A stretch of 64,000 nucleotides of DNA, from contig JAKZAN010000006.1 of NCBI GenBank assembly GCA_023053545.1, forward strand, positions 8,650,351 to 8,714,350, written 5' to 3'. The notes under the pieces were generated by a model. The model made no database searches. It worked only from the letters and a program-made list of their open reading frames with translations, and was not told the DNA's origin. Shown piece by piece: positions 12,379 through 22,912 of the stretch (position 1 is its first letter; each line of letters begins with the position of its first letter). A program made the position numbers and the translations under genes. Source of the stretch: Lepidurus packardi (lineage: Eukaryota > Arthropoda > Branchiopoda > Notostraca > Triopsidae).

Positions 12379-15300
12379 ATGCAGACCTGCGGAAGACTGT
12401 TGGTAGTGATCGTAAGCTTGGTTGCATTGCAGCCAGCAATCATTTCTGCATGGGGCGGCATTTTTAATCGGTTTAGTCCTGAAATGCTATCAAATTTGGG
12501 CTACGGAGGCTTTGGCGGCCACCGCAACGCGCCACAGGTAACGATTTTTGCTAAGCAAACGTCACTTCTCATATTTGGCGCGAAAGGTTGATATAATCAC
12601 GGGAAGAAAAATAGGCGTTACAGAGAGAACAATTTTAAGCACAGGTACTATAAAATAATCTGACTGGGTGGCGTTAGCCTTACGAAATTGCGTTTCTGGG
12701 CTTGACCTATTCTTATCGATTAGCCTTAAACTAACGAGATGGATGCGTGGTCGGAGAGGAAAGTACCTTTCCTTGTCGTTATCCATATACTCTATAAAAC
12801 AACCGACTTGCCCTCCTTTGACAACACGCTTCCTCCTCACTCCCTTTGTGTCATTCGTATAATGTTTATGAGCAGCACGTTAGTACACCGTTAAGTATGC
12901 AAAAACACTTACAGCCAAAACTTCTTGAGTACACTGGCGGAAGGTTGGAACTTCTGGCAGCTAATTGAGTTACTTTGTAAAATAAAGATCCTCTTTTATG
13001 TTCGTTCGCACATTATCTTGCACATAAAAAATTCAAAGCAGGAGAGCTACTTGGGAACCAAGAGTTAGGACCCAAAGAAAAAAGATTATTTTCCTTTGAT
13101 TTCGGCAAGGTAACCTTATTATTTTCTTCACAATCAGCAATCAGCATCCATGTACTGGTAACGGTATAAAAAGAACTCTAAATTTGTCAAAACTCCTTAT
13201 ACTCTCAAAAAATAAGTCTCTTCCATAATGAATACAGAAAAAGAGAAATAAGGCGCTTGCAAAGCTTATTATATGCCTTTCATCGAACAGCTCATGAATA
13301 ACAAACATTGTATCGAAACAAAATATAATCTCGGCTTCGGCTAGCATAACAAGTGCGTACACACAATCAGCTTATGATCAATATGTGAGATTTTTAGAGA
13401 AGCCATGAAGTGTCAGGAGGTTAAACTTTGGTAATTAAGGACCCAATCCACTGCCATAGCCAATTTGGCTAAAATAGATACACCACGGAGGAAGAGAGGG
13501 CGTCAAGCGGAATCAACAACAATGCTTAACGTACTGTTACATTTCCCTTCTGGGATGCTGAGAATTGAGAGAAAGTTGTAGGTACAGCTAGGGGGCTTTT
13601 CAGCATTGTTAGCAAGACATCTCATCGATCTCCAGGAAATCTGCTGCGGCAATGAAGACGTTTGTACCAAAATGAGCGTAAGTACAAACGTACAGTTCAT
13701 AGAGTTACCATCAACGACCCTCGTTACTTACTCACGGCAAACATATACAAACAGGAATATATAGTTAGTTGCATCCTGTTAGGTTCCGACAATTTAATCT
13801 ACTCCTAGAGTTACTTTATAGCTCCGACAGGGGATAGCTAGACTTCTAAGAAAAGACTCCAAAAGGAAAATCTCTGAGGAAACGTCTCTCTTTTGCACAA
13901 ACAGAAGACGTGCCAGCCATACAATTAGTTTTTCTCATTTTTTCTTCCCATTTCACGCTACCAAGTCGCATACGGCAATTGCCTCTTGGCAATTGCCTCG
14001 TCCGCACCTTATTCACCGCCTCGCTTGTGCGACTGAGGCCACCACAAATGATTCCTTTTATTCTTTCTTTCACGTCTTACAGCGCTATTTACCCGCGTCT
14101 TCAACTGACTTCTTGGAATCCCTGCTGGAGGAGGAAAACGAAGAAGCCTTAAGCAGTGATCTGCAATGTAGTGGTCGTCGTTGTTCCGCTAACGAGCATT
14201 GCTGTTCTGGAACTGTTTGCGTGGACGTTGATGGACGTAAGCACTTCTTAAAACTCGGCACAATTTTTCATTTAGAAGTTAAACAAGACTACTTTAAAAA
14301 AAAAAAAAAAAACTAATGTCGTATGTACAAATAAGATTTAATTCGCTGTTCATGTTATCAGCCTTAATGGGGACGTGCCTGCCGTCGCATAGCGTAACTC
14401 CATCGGGATCTGCGGGATCGTCGTGTCACCGAACGTCTGATTGCGGCGTCGGCTTAGTTTGCACCGTTTCCGAGGCGGGACGATCCTGTCAAGCGCCGTC
14501 GGATACTAAGAAACAATATAGTAAGTAATCTGCCTCAGCTTTTAATGTAGTACTAATTTACTAAATGCTATAATCCCGGTGAACATTCTACGCTTCTGAT
14601 AAAAAAAAGAACGCTTTATGGCCGGCCAAATAATATATCCTTCCCTGTCTATAATCCCAACAGCCCATTAGATTAATCCGCCCATCGCAACAGTTAGGCT
14701 AATTGCCCTGTCCATTTCACTACATGATGGTATTTTGGTATTATTTTAGATGAAGACTGTTCCACGAGTAGTGAATGTGAAATCAGCCGTGGGTTGTGTT
14801 GCCAATTACTTAGACGACACCGTCAAGCACCGCGCAAGGTAAAGCCGAATAAGAGTAACAATAATTTCAAAAAAATACCTATCTGAAAGCAAAAAGCACA
14901 CATACGGGTAAATTTCGCTGTTAACTACAAGTAGAAGCCGCTTTATTTATTACAACGACCTTAGTTAAGTAATTCCCCAGAGGATAAAAAGCCTGACAAC
15001 TGGCAACCTGACAGAGAAGTATGATCATATATAGCAAACACATGCCACGATTCCCACGCAAAATACTCTCGCATCACAGTACCCTTTTGCATCACATGTG
15101 TTTTCTTACCATGAAAGCAACACGAGTATAAATTTGGGTCTTTTACTACAGTTCGCTCCGGTGCTTTCAGAAATTCCGCAAAGGTCACGTTTATGAACTA
15201 CCTCTAAGTTTCTTAACAATGTCTCCGCGTCTGTTGTTCTGTCTCTTTTTTTTCTCAGTTTTTGTCTACTTTGGTCTTTTCAATAGACCCACACATCTTA

Positions 15301-17148
15301 TCTTAAGAGCACTGGCTCCGTAACTTTCGTTCAAGCATTAACACTATTAAAAAAAAGTTGTCATTTTAAAACTGTTAAATCTAATTATTTGACTAACAAT
15401 TACTTAATAGTAAACGTACGAATTTCAAATAGTAAATTTACCATTAGAAGAGTACTTATACAAACTTAAAATTCAATTACATTATTTTATTGGAGACGTT
15501 AAATTACTATATTGTAGGTTTCCTATAATTAATTGTTGGGTCAAGAAAGTACTTTTTACGACAGTGTACGATGGTTAAATCTCAAGGGGGAAAATGCGGA
15601 CAGGGCCTTATAAATCATTCCTGTAAACCTGTAGAAAAGATATTGGTGAAGTCAGTTAAGCAAGACGGGCGAGGAAGTCATGCGACCGTTGGCTAGATTG
15701 AGTACGGAAAAGTTAGGATATGGGGTTCTCCGAATTACCAGGCCTAGCACATAACTTTTTAAGACAATAGTGTATCGTTAACAAACTGACTAGAACAACA
15801 CGCGCTAACACAGAAAAAGAGAAGAAGGGCCAAGGGAACTGGGCCAAGGAACTTCAGCGAAGGAAAACTAAAAAAAATCATGATTGAACCGACTTGCACT
15901 AGAGCAATGTAATTTCTTTGTTGCCCGGGCAACTTCTGTCGGTTTCCTTTGCATGCAAGCTAATATGGTAATGCCAAAAACCCTCTTGGAAAAGCTCTTC
16001 CTAACGTTTGTTTACAAATTCAATTTCGACAAGTTGCACTATACGAAGCCAGACAGCTTGAGCAAAGAGAGTAAAGAAAGGAAACCCAGAAAAGTTTCTC
16101 AAGTCAAAACGGTAACACAAAAAAAACAAGACAAAAAAAAAGAAAAATTAGCATGTCAATTTCCTTTTTCACGAAAGATTTGTTCATATGTTAAAAACCG
16201 AGCTTAGACACCTTGATGGTAGCTCGACCTCGTTTGCTTCCTTAATACTCTATACCAAGTTTTGTCTCTGTTATTACCCAAGAGAGGCCAGCAGATAGCT
16301 TAGGCTCGGGTAATCTTCATGAAGATCTAATTTTCACTCTGGTGCCCTCTCTTATAGCCAACCACTCTTTTAGCTATCGGCACACGTTCACGAACCTGAT
16401 TCGGATATTGCCTGTTTCTGCAAAACTTTTGATCGAGCTTTGATAAACGTAGAGCCCGAAACATGCTCCGCATGCACAAAGCTTATCATCGACCGCCTCG
16501 ACGCGACTAGAATGTTCACTTGCTGCTACTCTTTTACGTGACAACAAGGCTATTCAGTCTATAAAAAATAATGTGGGAACCTTACTCGATGATGGAGTTA
16601 CGAAGGATCCCCTCACTCATATATTTCCAGGCAATAATGCTGGATGTCCAAAAGACAAAAGAGGCGTTACCCCTCCAAAGAGACCACCTAGTTAAAAAAT
16701 AGACCTGGAAGCCGAGCTTTTATACACAAACACGTAAAGACGAAGGCCCATGAAAATAGGAAAAGCTAGACTACGGTAACAATAGAGCTTTGCACTTCTA
16801 ACTTTATAACTCCCATGAGGTTAGAGTGGAAGTACAGGAGGAGTAACAACCAACACTTATCTTAGCAAGTTGTCACGAAGCACTCTCTTCGTGTTTCCCC
16901 AACGGGCTTTTACCTAGTGTGGGCTCCACGGCAAAACTACTGAGATAAAAACGAAAAACTTTAACAAGAAGTATAAGTGTTCACCTTAATCTTGTTTTTC
17001 TCCCTCTGAATTTCAGGCCTGCATTTACTTCAAAGATCCCTTGGTGTGTGTTGGTCCTGTTGCTGTGGATCAAGTTCGAGAACAGGTGCAACACACCGCC
17101 AACGAGAAGCGTCTGACCGGCAAAGCGTTCAGTCCGTTTCGGGATTAA
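12379..17148 (+). CDS. ITG-like / prohormone-3 secreted cysteine-rich precursor
   Basis: Coding exons: 12379-12537, 14083-14236, 14362-14520, 14750-14838, 17017-17148 (230 residues). The protein has a signal peptide (residues 1-24) and a mature N-terminus WGGIFNRFSPEMLSNLGYGG, which resembles the start I recall for arthropod prohormone-3/ITG-like precursors. Next comes an acidic linker and then 16 cysteines in a spacing like colipase/Dickkopf-type modules (CSGRRC...HCC, SSCHRTSDC, EDCSTSSEC, GLCC). Near the C-terminus Lys-Arg is followed by the 11-residue LTGKAFSPFRD, placed where insect precursors carry ITGQGNR-type peptides. The expected role is a neuroendocrine secreted factor; the receptor and function are not known to me. 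ATG 12379 was chosen because it starts the signal peptide and no in-frame ATG precedes it. Introns 1 (1545 bp) and 4 (2178 bp) are the longest here. Confidence 0.82.
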
Positions 17149-19215
17149 ATGAGGGACTTGCTACTGCGACAAGAAAACGAGAAAAGTTCCCCAAATACAT
17201 CCTGACATCCCATGCCTATTTTTTCGTCCTTCACATACATATCTCCCCCAAGGATAACTGTTTTTGACGTCCACCATTAAATGTACAGAAAAAATCTTAT
17301 TCGCTGCTTGTTTACTGTTAATAATAATGACGGAAGAATTGAGGAGCAGTGATTCAATATCGGATGAGATTATACCACCTGAATGGAACGCACATTTATG
17401 GTACACAATGCAACACTCCCAGTCAAAGCACGTTCAACGGAAAATGCATTTACGGTCTTGACTCGGATTATTTTACTCCTATTTAATGCTTTACATATTT
17501 TCTGTGTAGCCTTGATGATCTCAATGTGTAACGTAAAGATACATTCCAGATCCAAGTCTGAAACCTAACGATCGTGATCTTTAAATCCAAACACAGACGT
17601 TACTTATCATAGTATTATTGATTTCTACTTTTCAAACAGTGTCCAATTATAGTAATACTGAAAATTTAATATCGAAAATTTAGTATTGAAGATTTAATAC
17701 TTAAAGCTTCATGCTGAAATGTAATACTGAAAGTTTCATGCTGGAATTTTAACAGGTATGGCCATCGCTTTACTTTACTGAACGTAACTTCCTTACTAAA
17801 TATTGGTATTTCCATGTAAAATTTGGACTCTTAAAATTAAAAATGTTTATCTTAGCCTAGCTTTCCTATTAAAGAATTGTTGGACCGAAAAATTCATTTT
17901 TAAAATGGTTCAATTACAACTTTTTTCTAACAGTTTAGCCTTATTGCATCGGATTTCTTGTTAACTTTTCGAACGCCGACCTCTAGGTTTATGCGAAACG
18001 AAGCTGGAATCAGCGTTGAACACATTCAAATCTTTTGTACCAAAGTCAAACTTGAACATACGTGCTGCGGGACAATCTTATTGTGTGCTAAGAAGTAACA
18101 TTTCGAAGCTCAGAGCTGTCCCAGCAGTTAAACCTGGAAAGTAGGCAAAGCAGAATCACACATCTGATTTGAGATGGTGAAAGCAATGCATTGGTTGAAA
18201 TGATGGATGTGGTGTGGAAGTTGGAATTAACTAAAACGCAAGGCGAAGTAAAACAATTTGAGGAAACGCCCTTGGTAAAGCGATTTCACCTTCAGGAGCA
18301 AGGGGAAGTTTTTTTTCGTTGTCGCTTGTCGAGTCCATCATGCTTAACGCCATTCTCCGCCATTTCGCTTCTCCCTCGCTTAGCCATCTGTGTAAGAATA
18401 CAATAGATTACTAGTAACGTCTATAAATAAAGATTAATAAATAAATAAAATAAACTTCGTTAAAAAGTCCAATAAGAAGTTATATGTTGATTGTCAAAAG
18501 CTGACTGGTTCTCACCGGGCAAGGGAGGCACTGAAACGTATGTTTTTGGACGTTGGGGATTGAATCGCTAGGGTTTTTGTTCGACATCGAGAAAGGATTA
18601 GATCGGTTTAAAAAGAAATTGATCCTCAGAAAGACAATTTCAAAGAGCTTTAACTCAAAATCTATCTGTCAAATTTTATTGGTTTATCCAGTTTAATTAA
18701 CACAAAAATCGCGAAGTTCTTAACACCAATCTCATTACTCGTTAGGCAACTTTGAAAAATGCCACCGAATTTCTTGCGATTTGTTTGTCTGGACATTAAC
18801 GACAGAAAACTCACCGCACACGCCAGTCGTGAGGACAATTCTAACTACATAATCTTGGAGGGAGGTTTCAGAAACATGCGAAAGAAAATCGTAATTACAA
18901 CGGCCTTTTAACTTGAACTTTGTAACTTGATTTTTTTTTTCTTTTTAGCTCTTTTTACTAGGTTAACAACATTGTTTATTTCAAAGATTAGACGTGTTTG
19001 CCTTAACTTTTACATTGAAAAAATTTATTTTTGCTTTGACCATGCACTATGAATCTCAAAAATCTCCCGCAGGAAGAAGGATAAAATACTGTCGTCTGTC
19101 AGAAGCAGAACTAACATTAACGATAGTGACCCTCCCTAGACACATCAAATAACACCATGAGGGTCGCTAAAAGATTCACGAGACATTTGCGCGAGAATTT
19201 CTATGTTATTATGTA
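17149..19215. other. Convergent intergenic region; no gene seen
   Basis: About 2.1 kb between the 3' ends of the ITG-like and glutaminase genes. It is A/T-rich. A TTTATT on the plus strand at about 18975 (AATAAA for the minus strand) is a candidate glutaminase poly(A) signal about 240 bp past its stop. A block of degenerate short repeats lies at 17650-17755. Frames at 17046-17568 and 18191-18406 do not look coding. Confidence 0.45.
17650..17755. repeat. Degenerate short tandem repeats
   Basis: About seven imperfect repeats of a 14-18 bp motif resembling TAATACTGAAAATTT, with variants TTTAGTATTGAAGA and TTTCATGCTGGAAT. The pattern looks like an old, diverged minisatellite. Confidence 0.5.
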
Positions 19216-22200
19216 CTATGGACTAGGTTTTTTCTCAGCAGTGGTTGGAGCAGTACTTTCCATCAAATACTTCTTAATTAACTCGGCTACTTCGTCGTGA
19301 CCAAATCTCTTAGCGTCATCATAGGGAGTTTGCTCCCACCTAAGTAAAAAAAACGTACATTACTAAGTTAAGGGTGTTTAGATAAAACCGCATTTACCTA
19401 TCTGTAGGATTGGGTGGTACATGGCAATGCTTCAGCAGGAATTCGACGCATTCATAGTGGCCTTCAGCAGATGCTAAATGTAATGCTGTGCGATCATCGT
19501 AATCCCTTTGTGTCATATCCATCCCGGACAATTTGTACCTAATCAGGAATTTGACAATTTGTTACTTTTAGGGACATGTGTTCTCTGTGAATAGTCAAGC
19601 TTTACCTTCTCATGGCCGTGACATCGCCAGAAGCTGCAGAGAACAGAAGACTCACGATGTTCAAACCTTTGGTCTCGTACTTGTGTCTCCGTGGATCTTG
19701 CTTGTTAATCGCATGTTTGAGATTGTCATAACGATGGAAATTGAACCGCGATACCAATTGCTGTTTATCAAGCAGTAACAGATAGATCGTAAGATTCTTT
19801 ATAAACGAGGGTGGAATTTGTATGGTTACTTTGCAAAACTCGATGCCCCGGACAGAGTTACCAAGCGCGTCTAATGGAGGAGACCAGACTGCCATACCGA
19901 GTACGTTCGGTACGACAACCAGCATGCATCCGCAAACACCTGACTTGGCAGGCAGCCCAACCTAGAACCAAAAGTCAAATCTCAAAATCTGCTTACATGG
20001 TTATGTGAATTTATGGACAATTGTATTGCGCAATTAATCTAATTTTACCTGGAAAGCAAACTGTCCAGAATAATCATACATTCCGCAGCTATGCATGAGA
20101 GACAGAACGTCGCGTACGGAATCAGGCTTCAGGACTTTATCTCCGGTCGTGGGACATATTCCTCCATTAGCCAAAGTCGCTGCAATCACTGACATACTGT
20201 CACAATCCGCTTCCATAGAGCAGCACTACAAAGTTAAACGAAGTAAGCGATTCTGACTAGGATAAAAGCAAACTTTAGTTTATGGGCAAGCTTACTTGGA
20301 AATAAAAGTCGAGACACTCCCGTAAATTGATCTTCTCTGGAAAGCACTTGTTTTCGCGCATGTAAAAGGCTAGTGCGTAGTTCCGATCAGCGTTCTCACG
20401 CTCGGAAAGGAATACGGCGTTGTTGAATCCTATAAACTCCCCACCAGACATTCTCTGTTCGCAGACAAAAATTAAAAGGGTTGACTAAACTTGCTTTTAA
20501 TCCTTTTCGAAAGCAGACATCCATGCATATGTAAAAGGAGTAAAACAAATAAAAGGGGGGATACGCGTAGTACACTAAAAATTCTCGCATGCAAAGCTCT
20601 AATCACCGACTAGTTGCCCTCTTTGCGCCCAAAATGTATGAGCTATAATACCATAAGAAAAGATTAACGGCCACCACCGCCCCTCAATGTGCTCGATCGA
20701 GACTTTGGACGTGACAAGCATGCATGATAGAAAATGTTACCTCGTATCTGTTTTTAACATAATCGAACTTTTCCGCTAGAGACATATGTCGTTCTATGAG
20801 TTTGAGGACCAAACTGGTGACGACGATGGCTCCCGCATTGATCAAAGGATTATGGGGTTGAGCTATTTAACGGAACACAAAACCAAGCGAAGACATTAAA
20901 TCAAATAGTCACGAAGCGGAGCAAAAAATCAAAACTATAGTTAGCAGCATGCTCACGGAAGACGGATTTTAGCGCGTAACAGGAGCGTGCAGAAACACGA
21001 GGATTTTGTGCAAGAAAAAGGCTCCGAATAGGGAACAAGGAATGTTAAAGAATTAACCTTAAAATAGCTGAGGATATAATCGAACTTTTCTGCCAGACTC
21101 ATGTCGGGGTCTACGAGGTTGGTGAGCAAGCTGAGAACGACGATAGCTCCCGCGTTCACCATCGGATTATGAGGCTTTTCTATTAGGACACACAATAAGC
21201 TTTGGTTAGTCTAAAAGATCTAAATCATAAAATTCCATCACCCAATCTGTGAAATTCAATAAACTGATCTACACTGCGTTTCTAAGTCTCTCTTGCCCTA
21301 TTGATTATGATATCTCTAAAGCTTTTTATTTCACATTAACTCCAACCTTTGCAAAATCGACTCACTAGTATCACTCTCGGGAAACCAGAGACTTCCTCTG
21401 AAATTAAAGACAAAAAGTTATAATAAACATTACTTACTATTGTAATCCAATACAAGCTCGTTAAACATGCGCCCACTCGGTTCTTGGCCAACATACTGAT
21501 GAACCTCTTCTGATCCTAGTTCATTAAGGGCAATGGCGTACGTCAGAGGTTTGCTATACATACGAAAGCATTTCTCTCATTAGTCAATTTTGGGCCCTCG
21601 AGCTCCGAAGAAATAAGGGTATTATATGCTAGAAAAATTTCTTCACCTGCAGGACTGAATAGTGAAAGGGACTTTGACGTCACCGAAGGAAAACCGTTGT
21701 CCATCAATGGTGCACAAACTCACTCCCCAGTAATTCGGATTCATGCGTTCCAACTGCGGGATATAAGAAGCGACTTTGCCTGTCTCGTTTGTTTTGCATT
21801 TCCAGTAGATTTCCTCAATGTGTTTGCAGAAGGCTTCAAACTCGGGAATCACGAATTGGTGCCTGAAGGCCCGGGAAATCAATACAATATTCTCGTTCAC
21901 CGCTCTGTGAAATCAAATACGGTTAGTAGATAATAAAAAATGAACCTCTTTGCAGCCCTCCATTTTGGCTCTCGATGAAATTACTTTTTGAATTGTTCCC
22001 GGTTTAACCGCAAATTCTCAAGGTTGGCTGGTCCGTCACGACCCATTTCTTGTTGCACTTTTTGCAAATTTGCGGTCAACTCGCTAAGTCGAGGATCTGT
22101 GTGACGCAAGCCGGTGGCCCATAACGCCTATATTATATCGTTTCTTTTAGTTCAAGGTGTTTTCTCTCGCCCCACCAAAAATAAAAGCAGATAGCTTTTT

Positions 22201-22912
22201 TTATTTTTATGGACTGAATTTCGCAAATAAGCTGTTTAAACAGCTGTCATGATGTAGTTTGATTAACAAGAGTTACGAATTCTTTATTAACTTACGGGAA
22301 GGAAGGTGCCCATATGGATGTTATCAGTATCTTCGGTTTTGAAAATGTCAAACAGTACATCTTCCACGCTGATGAGGGGTTCCTTATCGCTACTGAAAAG
22401 AAAGTGGATATACAAGAGACTTTACGAGCTGCAGTCAACCAAAAAAGTAGGCGAGAAAAGTTTATGGGAGAAAGAAATCCAATGGCAGACAGTGCGGGAA
22501 CGTAATGTTCAGCGGAGGGTGTCCGATTGGATCAATATACCCCATCAAGCAACGTATTTTATCTCTATTTCACTTTTAGCACGGTCTGGACAAAGGTCAG
22601 AAACAAATAAAGAAAAATGGCAGAATTTGTTCACCTGTAGTCAAGGAAGCTTAGGTTGAACCATGAGGATGACTGGCGGTTCAAAGAAGGTTTGGGATTC
22701 GACGCCCCAGTGCTAGAGGCAGACCTGCTAGGACTGTCAGAAGTTTTGGAAGGACCTGACGCCTCACTTTTTTGATCTTCGAAACTAACGCCCATTTTTT
22801 TACTATCTTTACTTAGGGGATCCAATTCAAAAGTGACGACGTTGCGTTTGTCTTCAGCAGGCAAAGCACCGCCAAACTCGTGGTCAAACCAAAAACCTTC
22901 CAGCGTTACAAA
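19216..22912 (-). CDS. GLS: Glutaminase, kidney/GAC type with ankyrin repeats (5' end unresolved)
   Basis: This enzyme hydrolyses glutamine to glutamate and ammonia, normally in mitochondria. Exons in transcript order: 22635-22912, 22296-22392, 21985-22127, 21647-21904, 21438-21553, then either 21058-21179 or 20741-20862, then 20296-20454, 20049-20225, 19830-19961, 19606-19760, 19398-19538, 19216-19339. From the first resolved exon this gives 633 residues. Family landmarks seen: an EF-hand-like N-terminal region ([15 protein letters not shown]), the catalytic SxxK motif in [13 protein letters not shown], substrate-binding [52 protein letters not shown] and [16 protein letters not shown], then ankyrin repeats ([12 protein letters not shown]). 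Reading from 22912 is open but has no early ATG, so an upstream exon with the targeting peptide is missing. The alternative sixth-position exons are described separately. Confidence 0.93.
20741..20862 (-). other. GLS: Glutaminase alternative exon 7b
   Basis: Also 122 nt, with the same phases as 7a, lying 195 bp downstream in transcript order. It encodes [14 protein letters not shown] plus [20 protein letters not shown] and has a stronger donor (GTAACA). Because 122 is not divisible by three, including both exons or neither would shift the frame, so the two must be used alternatively. Confidence 0.9.
21058..21179 (-). other. GLS: Glutaminase alternative exon 7a
   Basis: This 122-nt exon enters in phase 1 and leaves in phase 0. 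It encodes [14 protein letters not shown] plus [19 protein letters not shown]. It matches the canonical vertebrate sequence better at [10 protein letters not shown]. Its donor (GTTAAT) is weak. It aligns end to end with exon 7b. Confidence 0.9.

Noticed and set aside
15884-16207. 107-codon open frame inside intron 4 of the ITG-like gene
   Set aside because: Lysine-rich low-complexity composition from A-rich DNA, with no homology recognised; likely chance.
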